Assembly: GCA_947475995.1 (NCBI GenBank)
Contig: CANJNI010000023.1
Location: 1-64,000 of the forward strand
DNA: 64,000 nucleotides
Direction of reading: 5' to 3'
Source: Beijerinckiaceae bacterium
GTDB taxonomy: Bacteria; Pseudomonadota; Alphaproteobacteria; Rhizobiales; Beijerinckiaceae
Position 1 is the stretch's first letter. Every line of letters starts with the position of its first letter. The notes under the pieces were generated by a model. That model had not been told where the DNA came from. It saw only the letters and a list, made by a program, of their open reading frames with translations, and searched no databases. Shown in pieces: positions 40,058 to 49,772 of this stretch. The translations under genes and the position numbers were made by a program.

Positions 40058-40663
40058 ATGCCGACCCACCGGCCACCGCAGGGGCTTGAAGAAGCCGATT
40101 ACGAAACCATCGAGGCCGCCGTCATGGAGACGGCGCGCGGTCGATGGTTTCTGCACGAGCACGCGCGCCGCACGCGCGAGGCCGAAACGGCCCGAATGCT
40201 GGAGGCCATCGGGCAACTTGAAAGGCTGTTGCGCGAACAGTCGCAAGCGCGTCCCGACTCCATCGACCGGCAGGATGCGGCGCGGCTTCTCGGATTGATC
40301 GAGGAACGACTGCTCGACCTGTCCTGGATGATGAAATCGCGCGGGTTGGACCCTGCTCTCTGCGAGGTCGTGGACCGCGAGGCGCGGCTCATCGGGCGCG
40401 CTCTGGAACGCGATGCGGGGCTCGATCTCGCCGCGCCGATGCGGCCCCTGCCGCCGCCCGACGCGCCTGAGCAGGCGCAGGCCGCGCCACCGGAGCGGTT
40501 GGAGGATGCGCGTCCGGCCGAGAGAGCCGCCGAGTCTTCGCCAGAGCCCGTCGCGACGGCGCAGCCCGACGATGTCCCGTCCGAGCCCCTGCGGTTGCGG
40601 CTGGAAGCGCTGGAATTCCTCGACCGCATGAGCGAGCGCGAGCGTCAGCGGTTTTTCGCCTGA
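40058..40663 (+). CDS. Hypothetical protein (Pro/Ala-rich C-terminal linker)
   Basis: LEEADYETIEAAVMETARGRWFLHEHARRTREAETARMLEAIGQLERLL; coding-like frame between flanking genes. Confidence 0.7.
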   Translation: MPTHRPPQGLEEADYETIEAAVMETARGRWFLHEHARRTREAETARMLEAIGQLERLLREQSQARPDSIDRQDAARLLGLIEERLLDLSWMMKSRGLDPALCEVVDREARLIGRALERDAGLDLAAPMRPLPPPDAPEQAQAAPPERLEDARPAERAAESSPEPVATAQPDDVPSEPLRLRLEALEFLDRMSERERQRFFA

Positions 40664-40729
40664 GCGATGGCGGTCGAGCGACCCGTCCTGTAAGAGGTCG
40701 CGGATATTTCGGATCACCGGAGAACTTCC

Positions 40730-41509
40730 ATGGATCTCGGCATCAAGGGCCGCAAGGCTATCGTCTGCGCATCGAGCCGGGGACTCGGGCGAGCCTGCGC
40801 AACAGCGCTGGCCGAGGCCGGATGCACGGTCGTAATCAATGGGCGGGATGAGAAGACGCTCGCCGCAACGGCAGCCGAACTTGCGCGTCTTACAGGATCG
40901 GAGATCATTCCGGTTGCTGCCGATGTCGGTACGCCGGAAGGGCGCGACCGGCTGCTCGCGGCCTGTCCGTCGCCGGACATTCTGGTCAACAACAACGCCG
41001 GGCCGCCGCCGAAAGATTTCCGCCAGCTTTCCCATGCGGACATGATCGCCGGCGTCGAAGCCAACATGATCACCCCCATCGCGCTCATTCAGCGCGTCAT
41101 CGACGGCATGGTGGAGCGGCGCTTCGGGCGCATCATCGACATCACCTCCGGCTCGGTGAAAATGCCCCTGCCGCTGCTGGATCTTTCATCCGGCGCCCGC
41201 GCGGGCCTGACGGCCTTTCTGGCGGGCGTCGCCCGTCAGGTCGCGGGTTCCAACGTGACCATCAATCATATCCTGCCCGGCGCGTTTTCCACGGACCGTC
41301 TGTCGGCGATCATGCAGAAGACCGCCACCGACAAGGGCATACCGTTCGAGAAGGTGGCGGACGCCCGCATGGCGACGATCCCGGCGAGACGCTTCGGGAC
41401 GCCTGAGGAATTCGGCAAGCTCTGCGCCTTTCTGGCAAGCCAGCACGCCGGATACATCACCGGACAAAATCTGCTGATCGACGGCGGCGCTTTCCCAAGT
41501 GCCTTCTAG
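40730..41509 (+). CDS. SDR family oxidoreductase
   Basis: MDLGIKGRKAIVCASSRGLGRACATALAEAGCTVVINGRDE; ILVNNNAGPPP; AFSTDRL. Confidence 0.92.
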   Translation: MDLGIKGRKAIVCASSRGLGRACATALAEAGCTVVINGRDEKTLAATAAELARLTGSEIIPVAADVGTPEGRDRLLAACPSPDILVNNNAGPPPKDFRQLSHADMIAGVEANMITPIALIQRVIDGMVERRFGRIIDITSGSVKMPLPLLDLSSGARAGLTAFLAGVARQVAGSNVTINHILPGAFSTDRLSAIMQKTATDKGIPFEKVADARMATIPARRFGTPEEFGKLCAFLASQHAGYITGQNLLIDGGAFPSAF

Positions 41510-42458
41510 GGTCCTTCGCGGCATCGGACTGAAGGTGCTGTCGACGCTGATCTTCAGCGTCATGCTGGCGCTCGTAAAGGCGCTCAACGGCTATCCGCTG
41601 AGCCAGATCGTCTTCATCCGGTCCGCGCTGGCGATTGTGATCCTGTGCGTCTGGCTTGCGGCCAGCCATGAATTTCCGGGCGCGCTGGGAACGAAGCGGT
41701 TCGGCGGGCATCTGCTGCGGGCGATTGCCGGAGTGGGAAGCGTGTTTCTCAACTTCACGGCCTTCCGGCTGCTGCCCTTTGCGGATGTGACGGCGCTGAA
41801 CTTCCTGTCGGTGCCGCTCATCCTGATCTTTTCGGCCCTGATGGGCCGAGAACCCATGCGGGGCATCCGGTGGGCGGCGGTGATCGGCGGCTTCGGGGGC
41901 ACGATGCTGATGCTCTGGAGCCATTTCGAGCCGGGCAGTTCGGAGCACTCGCGCAGTCTTCTGGGCATTTCGGCGACGCTGATCAGCGTCTGCGCCGTCG
42001 CGGTCGCGATGATCCAGACCCGCAGCCTGGCGAAATCCGAGCACACGGCTGCGATTGTCTTCTACTTCCTGAGTCTGACCGGACTGCTGGCATTGCTGGC
42101 CTATCTGGCGGCGCTGGCATGGCCGGCCGACTGGGCGGGAGCGGCCTTGATGCGCGACCAGCACTGGGTTTGGCCGACGCCGGAAGACTGGCTGCTGCTG
42201 ATCATCATGGGCTTCGCCGGCGGAGTGGGTCAGCTGGTGATGACGGCGGCGTTCCGCCACGCGGACGCCTCCGTGCTGGCCTGTTTCGAATATTCGGCCA
42301 TGCTGTGGGCGCTGCTGATCGGCATCCTGATCTTCGGGGAATTTCCGACCGCGCTGGTCATGGGCGGTGCAGGGCTGATCATCGCATCGGGCCTCGTGGT
42401 CATGTGGTCCGAGGGACAGGTGGGGGCGCGATTGCGGGCCGCGCTTCGTCGGACCTGA
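41499..42458 (+). CDS. DMT/EamA family transporter
   Basis: About ten hydrophobic segments; TALNFLSVPLILIFSALMGREPMRGIRWAAVIGGFGG. Confidence 0.9.
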   Translation: MPSRVLRGIGLKVLSTLIFSVMLALVKALNGYPLSQIVFIRSALAIVILCVWLAASHEFPGALGTKRFGGHLLRAIAGVGSVFLNFTAFRLLPFADVTALNFLSVPLILIFSALMGREPMRGIRWAAVIGGFGGTMLMLWSHFEPGSSEHSRSLLGISATLISVCAVAVAMIQTRSLAKSEHTAAIVFYFLSLTGLLALLAYLAALAWPADWAGAALMRDQHWVWPTPEDWLLLIIMGFAGGVGQLVMTAAFRHADASVLACFEYSAMLWALLIGILIFGEFPTALVMGGAGLIIASGLVVMWSEGQVGARLRAALRRT

Positions 42459-42492
42459 GAGCCTTTATTCCCCGGCGGCCCAGTTTTCCGTT

Positions 42493-42527
42493 CGTTATTC
42501 CAAACAAAATCGTTTATTATCCAAAAC
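42493..42527. promoter_or_regulatory. AT-rich imperfect direct repeats upstream of HTH-cupin regulator
   Basis: CGTTATTCCAAAC and CGTTTATTATCCAAAAC separated by a 5-bp spacer. Confidence 0.4.
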
Positions 42528-42550
42528 GCTTTGAATGGAGTGGGATTTCG

Positions 42551-43168
42551 GTGGGCGTCGAAGGACGAGACAAGGTCAAGGCGCTGGAAGCCGGGGCGCA
42601 AGCCCTGTCGGGTCAGTTGGGCAAGACCGTGCAGCGGTTGCGCAAGGCCTATAACCTGTCGCTGTCCGAACTCTCCGAGCAGTCGGGCGTCGCCAAGTCG
42701 ATCATCAGCCAGATCGAGCGCAACGAAACCAACCCCACTTTGGCGACGATCTGGCGGCTGGCGCAGGCGCTGGATGTTTCCATCGAGCGCGTGTTGCAGG
42801 GCGCCGGCGACGAGCCGTTCCTCGAAAAATCCACCAAGGGCGAGACGCCCATTCTGGTCTCGGACGACGGCAAGTGCAGGCTGGCCATCATCGGCTGGAT
42901 CAAGACCGTCGAATGGCTTCAGTGGTACAGCTTTCAGGCCGATCCGGGCGGCGCGCTGGAATCAGAAGCGCACCAGCGCGGGTCGGTGGAATGTCTGTCG
43001 GTGCTGGAAGGCGCGCTGGAAGTGGAAGTCTCCGGCGTGATCGAGACCGCGCAGGCCGGCGAGACGCTGCGGTACAGGTCCGACCGGCCGCATGTGATCC
43101 GCAACATCGGCAAGAAGCCGGCGCATGCGATCATGGTGAACATCCTCAAAGCCGCCGTGATGGAATAG
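42551..43168 (+). CDS. XRE-HTH plus cupin domain transcriptional regulator
   Basis: LGKTVQRLRKAYNLSLSELSEQSGVAKSIISQIERNETNPTLATIWRLAQAL plus cupin VECLSVLEGALEVEVSG; GTG start. Confidence 0.93.
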   Translation: MGVEGRDKVKALEAGAQALSGQLGKTVQRLRKAYNLSLSELSEQSGVAKSIISQIERNETNPTLATIWRLAQALDVSIERVLQGAGDEPFLEKSTKGETPILVSDDGKCRLAIIGWIKTVEWLQWYSFQADPGGALESEAHQRGSVECLSVLEGALEVEVSGVIETAQAGETLRYRSDRPHVIRNIGKKPAHAIMVNILKAAVME

Positions 43169-43184
43169 GCGACGCGAGCCTGAC

Positions 43185-44390
43185 ATGAGCCAGCCCCTGC
43201 CTTCAGGCGACGCGGCGAAACATCAGCGCATTTCAGGTTCACATCTGTCGATCCTGTTCGGATCCACGATGGCCTATGTGGGCATTGCCTTGCCGTTCTT
43301 CCCGGTGATGCTGGCCGGAAAGGGTTTGTCGGGGGAGGACGTGTCGCTCGTCATCGCGATCTCGCTGGTCTCGCGGCTGCTCGGCAATCCGCTCGTGACC
43401 GCCATCGCCGACAGGTGGTCGGGGATCGCGCGTGCGCTTGCAGTCTGCACGGTTCTGGCGGCGTTCCTGACGGCCCTGCTGGTCGCCGCGAACGGCTTCT
43501 GGCAAATCGCGGTTCTGGTGGCGCTGATGTCGCTCGCGCAGGGATCGCTCATGCCGCTGAGCGATGCGATCACCATGGGCGAGATCAGGCGGCGCGCGGA
43601 AGCGCATGAGCCCGCGCTCGATTACGGGCGCATCCGGGTCTGGGGGTCCGGCACCGTCTTCGCCGTGATGCTGATCGGCGGAAGCCTGATCGAACTTATT
43701 CCGGGAGAAGGCATCGCGATTCTTCTGGCGGTCGCCACGCTTGCGCCGGTCCTTCCGGCCATGGCGCTGGCGCGGCGCAACATCGCCAGTCCGCGCGAGA
43801 CGCAGATGCGCGAGAGCGCGGAGCGCACGATCGTCTGGGCGCCCATCGTGCTGCTCATCCTGTCATCGGGTTTGGTGCAGGCCAGCCACGCGATGTATTA
43901 TTCCTTTTCGTCGCTGCACTGGAAAGCCATCGGGCTCTCGACGGCCTTCACCGGAACCGCCTGGGCGCTGGGCGTTCTGTGCGAGATCGTTTTTTTCGTC
44001 ATTGCCGGCAAGGTTTTCGGCGGCGAACGCAACGCGATCGTCTTTCTCTTCGTCGGGGCGCTGGGCTGCATCATCCGGTGGGGGGCGATGACGAGCGATC
44101 CGGCGCCCGCCGTGCTGCTTGGTTTGCAAAGTCTTCATGCGCTGACATTCGCCTCGACCCATCTGGGAAGCGTGTATTTGTTGTCGCGCCTTGCAGGCCC
44201 GACCTTCCGGGCGCAGGCGCAGGGCTGGATGGCGGCCGCCGCGAGCTGCGGATTAACCGTGTCGACCATCGCGATCGGCCAGAGCTACGCGCAGATCGGC
44301 GAACAGGCCTACTGGATCATGGTCGGCATGGCGGCGGCGGGTTTGTGCGGATTCATTGCCATCAGCCGGATATTGCGGACTGATCGGTAA
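43185..44390 (+). CDS. MFS transporter (MFS_1-like/3-phenylpropionate-permease type)
   Basis: 12 hydrophobic segments; SHLSILFGSTMAYVGIALPFFPVMLAGKGLSGEDVSLVIAISLVSRLLGNPLVTAIADRW; YGRIRVWGSGTVFAV. Confidence 0.9.
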   Translation: MSQPLPSGDAAKHQRISGSHLSILFGSTMAYVGIALPFFPVMLAGKGLSGEDVSLVIAISLVSRLLGNPLVTAIADRWSGIARALAVCTVLAAFLTALLVAANGFWQIAVLVALMSLAQGSLMPLSDAITMGEIRRRAEAHEPALDYGRIRVWGSGTVFAVMLIGGSLIELIPGEGIAILLAVATLAPVLPAMALARRNIASPRETQMRESAERTIVWAPIVLLILSSGLVQASHAMYYSFSSLHWKAIGLSTAFTGTAWALGVLCEIVFFVIAGKVFGGERNAIVFLFVGALGCIIRWGAMTSDPAPAVLLGLQSLHALTFASTHLGSVYLLSRLAGPTFRAQAQGWMAAAASCGLTVSTIAIGQSYAQIGEQAYWIMVGMAAAGLCGFIAISRILRTDR

Positions 44391-44481
44391 CCTTGACGCA
44401 AGGCCGGACGAGGCAACACGCGGTTCCGTGGTAAGAACGCACTGTGGTGCTTGCGGAGTGGCTGCGGTGGAAAACTCACCG

Positions 44482-44877
44482 ATGCTCGAATACCGGATCG
44501 TCGAAAGCGGTTCTGCCTTTACGGAAACCTATCTGCTCGATGGCGAATTGCATCGGGACGATGGACCCGCAGCAATCATGCGCCGCACCTGCGACGGGCA
44601 GGTCGCGTGGGAGACATGGTATCGTCACGGCGTCCTGCATCGCGAGGACGGGCCGGCGGCGCTCTACTACAATCTCGAAACCGGCCGCGTCGAAGAAATC
44701 TATTATTTCCTGGACGGCGCGCTGCGCCGCGAGGACGGCGGCCCGGAAAGCATCGAGTTCGATCCGCATTCGGGACGTATGCGCGACGCTACTTGGTGGC
44801 GCGACGACGAACCGCAACAGCTGACGCTCAGTCGCTGGATGTGGCTGACGCGCGCCCGAAGCGAAGGCGCGGGCTGA
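44482..44877 (+). CDS. Hypothetical protein with LHRDDGPA-type repeats
   Basis: Repeated GELHRDDGPA / GVLHREDGPA / GALRREDGGPE motifs. Confidence 0.7.
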   Translation: MLEYRIVESGSAFTETYLLDGELHRDDGPAAIMRRTCDGQVAWETWYRHGVLHREDGPAALYYNLETGRVEEIYYFLDGALRREDGGPESIEFDPHSGRMRDATWWRDDEPQQLTLSRWMWLTRARSEGAG

Positions 44878-44953
44878 CCGCCGCGTGCGCGGCAGCACAT
44901 CTGGACGCGCGCAATCGACCTATTAGTCTGGTGTTCCCGAGGGAGGATCGGAC

Positions 44954-45544
44954 ATGCGAGTCGCGGCTGCACTCTGCTTCGTTTTTCTCGGCGCGGCGGG
45001 CGCGCAGGCGCAGGGCGCGCAGAGCGCCTATACGCGAACCGGCGGCGCGGATTGCCGCACGACGCCTGTCATGCAGGACAAAATCGAGATCGGCGCCACG
45101 ACTGTCTGCAAGGGCTTCGCGGGCATTGCGGTCACGCAATTCGAGGACGACAGCCGCGTGGCCGTGTCTTACGGCCGCAAGCCATCGGGCGAACCTGCGG
45201 CCAGCACGTTCTTCGGACCGCTCAATTCCATCGGCGACATGATCGAATGGCGATATGTGAAGAGCGGCGACAAGTCCCTTCCTCATGCGACGATACTGCG
45301 CTGGCGGCTCAGTCCGGTCGATGAACACGACCATGTGAAGAAGCTCGACGTGCTGGTCGTGACGCGGCTTGCGCCCGGACCGGTCTGTCATGTGGCCTAC
45401 GTGGACGCCGAAGCGAACCCGAACGCCAATGAGCTGGCGCGCCAGGCGGCCGACCGGATGGCGAAATCCTTCCGCTGCGAGGCCGACAAGCCCGCGATGG
45501 CCGGGCTGCCTGGCAGGGCGGCCAAAATCCTCATCGGCCCCTGA
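44954..45544 (+). CDS. Hypothetical exported protein
   Basis: Signal peptide MRVAAALCFVFLGAAGAQAQ; Cys pair region. Confidence 0.75.
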   Translation: MRVAAALCFVFLGAAGAQAQGAQSAYTRTGGADCRTTPVMQDKIEIGATTVCKGFAGIAVTQFEDDSRVAVSYGRKPSGEPAASTFFGPLNSIGDMIEWRYVKSGDKSLPHATILRWRLSPVDEHDHVKKLDVLVVTRLAPGPVCHVAYVDAEANPNANELARQAADRMAKSFRCEADKPAMAGLPGRAAKILIGP

Positions 45545-45629
45545 CATTTCAGCGCGATAGCGGCGGCGGTGCAAAAGCGTTAAGAGGGGTGGCCGTCCCG
45601 GCCGGTCGGCGTCGATTCATCGCGAGATC

Positions 45630-46763
45630 ATGGCGGACGAACCTTCCTTCAACGTCAGACGGCTCGGGACCAGCGTCCGGGTTTCGCTGGCGGGCGGCTG
45701 GATTGTCCGCAACGGCCGCCAACTCGAACGACTCGGGGCGGACCTCGCGAAAGAATGCGGCGATGCGCGCGAGATCGTGTTCGATCTCGCCGGGGTGACG
45801 GCCTTCGACACGGCGGGCGCCTGGATGATCGGCCGCAGCCGCGCGGGCCTTGAACAGGGCGGCGCTGCGGTCTCGATCGAAAACGCCACGAACGCCCATC
45901 AAATCCTGCTGCAGGAAGCGTCGCACCAGAATTTTGAAAGGCCGGTCGTCAAGCAGGGCTTTTTCATCGTCGACATGCTGGCCGACCTCGGCTTCGTGAT
46001 GGTGATGGCCCTCAAGGATCTGTGGAGCGGCGTCGCATTTTTCGGCGAGGTGATGTCCGCACTGGTCAGGCTGGTCCTGCGACCGGCGCGGTTCCGCTTC
46101 ACGTCGGTGGTCTTTCACATCGAGAATTTCGCATTCCGCAGCCTGCCCATCATCGCGCTGATCAATTTTCTTGTGGGCGGCATCGTGGCCCAGCAGGGCA
46201 TCTTTCAGCTGAGCCGGTTCGGAGCCTCGACCTTCACGGTGGATCTGATCGGCATTCTGGTCCTGCGCGAACTGGCTGTGCTGCTCACCTCGATCATGGT
46301 GGCGGGCCGGACAGGGTCCGCCATCACGGCGGAGCTCGGCTCGATGAAAATGCGCGAGGAAATCGACGCATTGCGGGTCATGGGTCTCGATCCCATCGAC
46401 GTGCTGGTGATCCCCCGCCTGCTGGCGCTGCTGGTGTCGTTGCCGCTGCTGACGTTTCTGGCCGACCTGTCCGCGATCTTCGGCGGGCTTGTGGTGGCGT
46501 GGCAATATGGCGGCATCAGCCCGGATGTGTTCATGAGCAGGCTGCAGGCGGCCATTGCGATGAACACCTTCATGGTCGGCATCATCAAGGCGCCGGTGAT
46601 GGCGCTCCTCATCGGCATGATCGCCGCCATCGAGGGATTCCGGGTGCAGGGCTCGGCGGAATCGCTGGGTCGTCAGGTGACGGCTTCCGTGGTCAAATCC
46701 ATTTTCATGGTCATCGTGGTGGATGGCATTTTCGCCATCTTCTTCGCTGCAATCAATTACTGA
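45630..46763 (+). CDS. mlaE: MlaE family ABC transporter permease with N-terminal STAS-like domain
   Basis: LINFLVGGIVAQQGIFQLSRFGASTFTVDLIGILVLRELAVLLTSIMVAGRTGSAITAELGSMKMREEIDALRVMGLDP. Confidence 0.95.
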   Translation: MADEPSFNVRRLGTSVRVSLAGGWIVRNGRQLERLGADLAKECGDAREIVFDLAGVTAFDTAGAWMIGRSRAGLEQGGAAVSIENATNAHQILLQEASHQNFERPVVKQGFFIVDMLADLGFVMVMALKDLWSGVAFFGEVMSALVRLVLRPARFRFTSVVFHIENFAFRSLPIIALINFLVGGIVAQQGIFQLSRFGASTFTVDLIGILVLRELAVLLTSIMVAGRTGSAITAELGSMKMREEIDALRVMGLDPIDVLVIPRLLALLVSLPLLTFLADLSAIFGGLVVAWQYGGISPDVFMSRLQAAIAMNTFMVGIIKAPVMALLIGMIAAIEGFRVQGSAESLGRQVTASVVKSIFMVIVVDGIFAIFFAAINY

Positions 46764-46765
46764 AC

Positions 46766-47620
46766 ATGGCGGACGACGACGAAACCATTCCAATGCCCCG
46801 CGAAGTCACGGTCGATTTGCCGGCCGCCGAACGCTCGCGCGAAATTGCGATCCGGGTTCGCGATCTGACAGTTGGTTTCGGTCCCAAGATCATTCTCGAT
46901 CATCTCGACCTCGACGTGTATCGCGGCGAAGTGCTCGGCTTCGTGGGCGGCTCGGGCACCGGCAAGTCGGTGCTGACGAGGACAATTCTCAAGCTGGTCG
47001 ACAAGCGGGGCGGGACGATCGAGGTGTTTGGTCAGGATCGCGATGCGATTTCGACGCGGGAAAATCGCGTGATGGAGCAGCGCTTCGGCGTGCTGTTCCA
47101 GCAGGGCGCGCTGTTCTCGGGCCTGACGGTGAAGCAGAACATCCAGATTCCCATGCGGGAATATCTGCATCTCTCGCAGCAGTTCATGGACGAGCTTGCG
47201 CTTCTCAAGATCCGCATGGTGGGTCTGCCGCTCGACGCCGCTGAAAAATATCCGTCCGAATTGTCCGGCGGCATGATCAAGCGCGCGGCGCTTGCGCGCG
47301 CGCTGGCGCTCGATCCAGACATCCTGTTTCTCGACGAGCCCACCTCGGGACTCGATCCCATCGGGGCGGCCGATTTCGACGAGCTGATCGCTACGCTGCA
47401 GAAGACGCTGGGCCTCACGGTCTTCATGGTCACGCATGACCTCGACAGTCTTTATTCCATCTGCGACCGGATCGCCGCACTGGCCGAAAAGCGGATCATC
47501 GCAGCGGGCACGATCGAGGAAATGCTGGCCAACGACCACCCCTGGGTGCGCTCCTATTTCCACGGCAAGCGCGCCCGCCAGCTGGCGGTTCCCGAACACC
47601 GTCGGGAGGGCCTGTCTTGA
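46766..47620 (+). CDS. mlaF: MlaF-type ABC transporter ATP-binding protein
   Basis: VLGFVGGSGTGKSVLTRTILKLVDKRGGTIEVFG, LSGGMIKRAALARALALDPDILFLDEPTSGLDP. Confidence 0.96.
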   Translation: MADDDETIPMPREVTVDLPAAERSREIAIRVRDLTVGFGPKIILDHLDLDVYRGEVLGFVGGSGTGKSVLTRTILKLVDKRGGTIEVFGQDRDAISTRENRVMEQRFGVLFQQGALFSGLTVKQNIQIPMREYLHLSQQFMDELALLKIRMVGLPLDAAEKYPSELSGGMIKRAALARALALDPDILFLDEPTSGLDPIGAADFDELIATLQKTLGLTVFMVTHDLDSLYSICDRIAALAEKRIIAAGTIEEMLANDHPWVRSYFHGKRARQLAVPEHRREGLS

Positions 47621-47680
47621 AAGCGCCCCGAAAGATTGCGACTGTGCGCGAGCTGCGGCTCGGCCGCGGGAAGTGAGTGA

Positions 47681-48949
47681 ATGGAAACGCGCGCCAATTA
47701 CGCCCTGATCGGACTGTTCACCCTGGCGGTGCTCGCCTCGGCGATCATGTTCGTCACGTGGTTTTCGGGAGCCGACAAGCGCGGCACGCGCGTTGTGTAC
47801 AAGGTCGTCTTCACGACGTCCGTCTCGGGCCTTTCGCGCGGCGCGCAGGTGCTTTTCAACGGCTTGAAAGTGGGCGAAGTCACCGCCATCGACCTTATGG
47901 ACGATCCCGGTCAGGTCTATGCAATGATCGACGTGGACCGCCGCACGCCCGTCAAGGTCGATACGCGCGCAAGGCTCGAATATCAGGGTCTGACGGGCGT
48001 CGGTTCCATCGCGCTTGCGGGCGGCACTCCGGATGCGGCTGCGCTGCAGTCAACGGACGGGACGCCGCCGACCATTCTGGCCGAACGTTCGGAATTCCAG
48101 AACATCCTTGAGACTGTGCAGCGGCTTTCCGGAAAGACCGAAAGCGTGCTCGAAAATGTCGATAAGCTGATTTTGGGCAATTCCGAGAATGTCGGCCGGA
48201 TGATCGTCAATCTTCGCACCTTCTCGGACGCGCTGGCGGCGAATTCCGACGGCCTGAAAGATTTCATGGCCGGTATGTCGGAGCTTGGCCGCGCAGTTAA
48301 GCCGGTCGCCGAAAACCTCGAAAGGCTCACGCGCGATCTCGACGAGCGCATCGTGGCGATCGACCCCAAGGCGATCACCAGCATCGTGGCGAATGTGCAG
48401 GATCTGTCGGCGAAGCTGAACGATTCGGCCAACCCCGAAAGCATCAAGCAGTTCCTGACCGGCATGGCGGACCTTGGCCGCGCCGCCAAGCCCATCGCGG
48501 ACGATATCCAGAAGGTCACGCGCGACCTCGACGAGCGCATCGCGGCGGTGGACCCGAAAGCCGTTTCCTCCATCATGGCCAATGTGCAGGAGCTTTCGAC
48601 CAAGCTGAACGCTTCGGCCGACAAGGTTGATTCCGTGCTGGCCGGAATCAACAATTTCATCGGCGCCGGCGACGGCAAGGGCGGCGACACCAAGAGCATG
48701 TTCGCCGATGTCGGGGAGGCGGCGCGGTCGATTCGCAAGCTCGCCGACAATCTCGACCAGCGCACCAAGGATCTGACCGCCAGCATCGGGCGTTTCACCG
48801 GCCCGGGACTGCGGCAATATGAGGCGCTGGCGGCCGACGGGCGCAAGACGCTCGAAGAGATCAACCGCACCCTGCGCTCGCTGGAAAAGAACCCGCAGCA
48901 GCTCCTCTTCGGCGCGAAGCCGAAGATTCCCGAATACAGCGGTCGGTAA
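47681..48949 (+). CDS. mlaD: MCE/MlaD family protein
   Basis: METRANYALIGLFTLAVLASAIMFVTWF; MCE domain VYKVVFTTSVSGLSRGAQVLFNGLKVGEVTAIDL; coiled-coil C-terminus with 63-aa tandem repeat. Confidence 0.94.
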   Translation: METRANYALIGLFTLAVLASAIMFVTWFSGADKRGTRVVYKVVFTTSVSGLSRGAQVLFNGLKVGEVTAIDLMDDPGQVYAMIDVDRRTPVKVDTRARLEYQGLTGVGSIALAGGTPDAAALQSTDGTPPTILAERSEFQNILETVQRLSGKTESVLENVDKLILGNSENVGRMIVNLRTFSDALAANSDGLKDFMAGMSELGRAVKPVAENLERLTRDLDERIVAIDPKAITSIVANVQDLSAKLNDSANPESIKQFLTGMADLGRAAKPIADDIQKVTRDLDERIAAVDPKAVSSIMANVQELSTKLNASADKVDSVLAGINNFIGAGDGKGGDTKSMFADVGEAARSIRKLADNLDQRTKDLTASIGRFTGPGLRQYEALAADGRKTLEEINRTLRSLEKNPQQLLFGAKPKIPEYSGR

Positions 48950-49078
48950 TCCATCATTCCTGTGCAACCAGAGGAACTTCGCCCGCCCTTCCGGCTTGCC
49001 ATCGGGCGGCGTTGTTTCCATAGTCGTCGCAATGATCGATCGAATGCGGGCCGGAACTCGGCCTGCGCGGAGTGGGGT

Positions 49079-49705
49079 TTGAAAGCGTCCTTGCCTTCGA
49101 CGCGCTTCAGACGTGGCGGCGCGCCCCGTGGGCGCTTGGCCCGATGGATCGCGGTCGCGCTTATGGCGGGCGCGCTCGCCGGCTGCGGCGGCTCGGCCCC
49201 GGCGACATTCGATCTCACAGCTCCTACCAGCGGCATCGGCGGACGACCTACGCGCGCACAGATCCTCGTGGCGGAACCAAACGCCACATCCCCGGTCGAC
49301 GGGGACCGCATCGTGGTGCGGACCGGGGCAGAATCCGTTGCTTATCTCTCCGGCGCCCAGTGGGCCGAACGGCTTCCGCGCCTGATCCAGACCCGGCTCA
49401 TCCAGACTTTCGAGAACGGCAAGTCCTTGCGGTCGGTCGGACGTGTTGGCGACAAGATGGTCGCGGACTCGACGCTGACCACCGAAATCCGCCGCTTCGA
49501 GATCGACGTGACGACCGGTCAGGCCGTTGTGGAAATGTCCGCCAAGCTGGTCGGCGAAATGAGCGGGCGCGTGATGGCGGCGAAAATCTTCTCCGCTTCG
49601 GCGCCCGGCAGCGCGTCGGATGGCGCGGCTGCGGCTGCGGCGCTCGACGCGGCGCTATCGAGCGTCCTGCGTCAGATCGTGGCCTGGACCAGCGCCCGCG
49701 GATAA
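49079..49705 (+). CDS. ABC-type transport auxiliary lipoprotein
   Basis: Lipobox LAGCGGSAPATFDLTAP; GDRIVVRTGAESVAYLSGAQWAERLPRLIQTRLIQTFEN; TTG start assumed. Confidence 0.82.
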   Translation: MKASLPSTRFRRGGAPRGRLARWIAVALMAGALAGCGGSAPATFDLTAPTSGIGGRPTRAQILVAEPNATSPVDGDRIVVRTGAESVAYLSGAQWAERLPRLIQTRLIQTFENGKSLRSVGRVGDKMVADSTLTTEIRRFEIDVTTGQAVVEMSAKLVGEMSGRVMAAKIFSASAPGSASDGAAAAAALDAALSSVLRQIVAWTSARG

Positions 49706-49721
49706 TTTCGACTTACTCAAT

Positions 49722-49752
49722 AAAAAAGGCGGCCTCGCGGGCCGCCTTTTTT
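49722..49752. terminator. Bidirectional intrinsic terminator between convergent genes
   Basis: AAAAAA-GGCGGCC-TCGCG-GGCCGCC-TTTTTT. Confidence 0.92.
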
Positions 49753-49772
49753 GCATTCTGTCGGTTTGCTGC

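Noticed and set aside
38351-41035. 894-aa minus-strand ORF
   Set aside because: Runs antisense through two cytochrome genes, a hypothetical and an SDR, all well supported on the plus strand; low-complexity Arg/Gly/His-rich composition.
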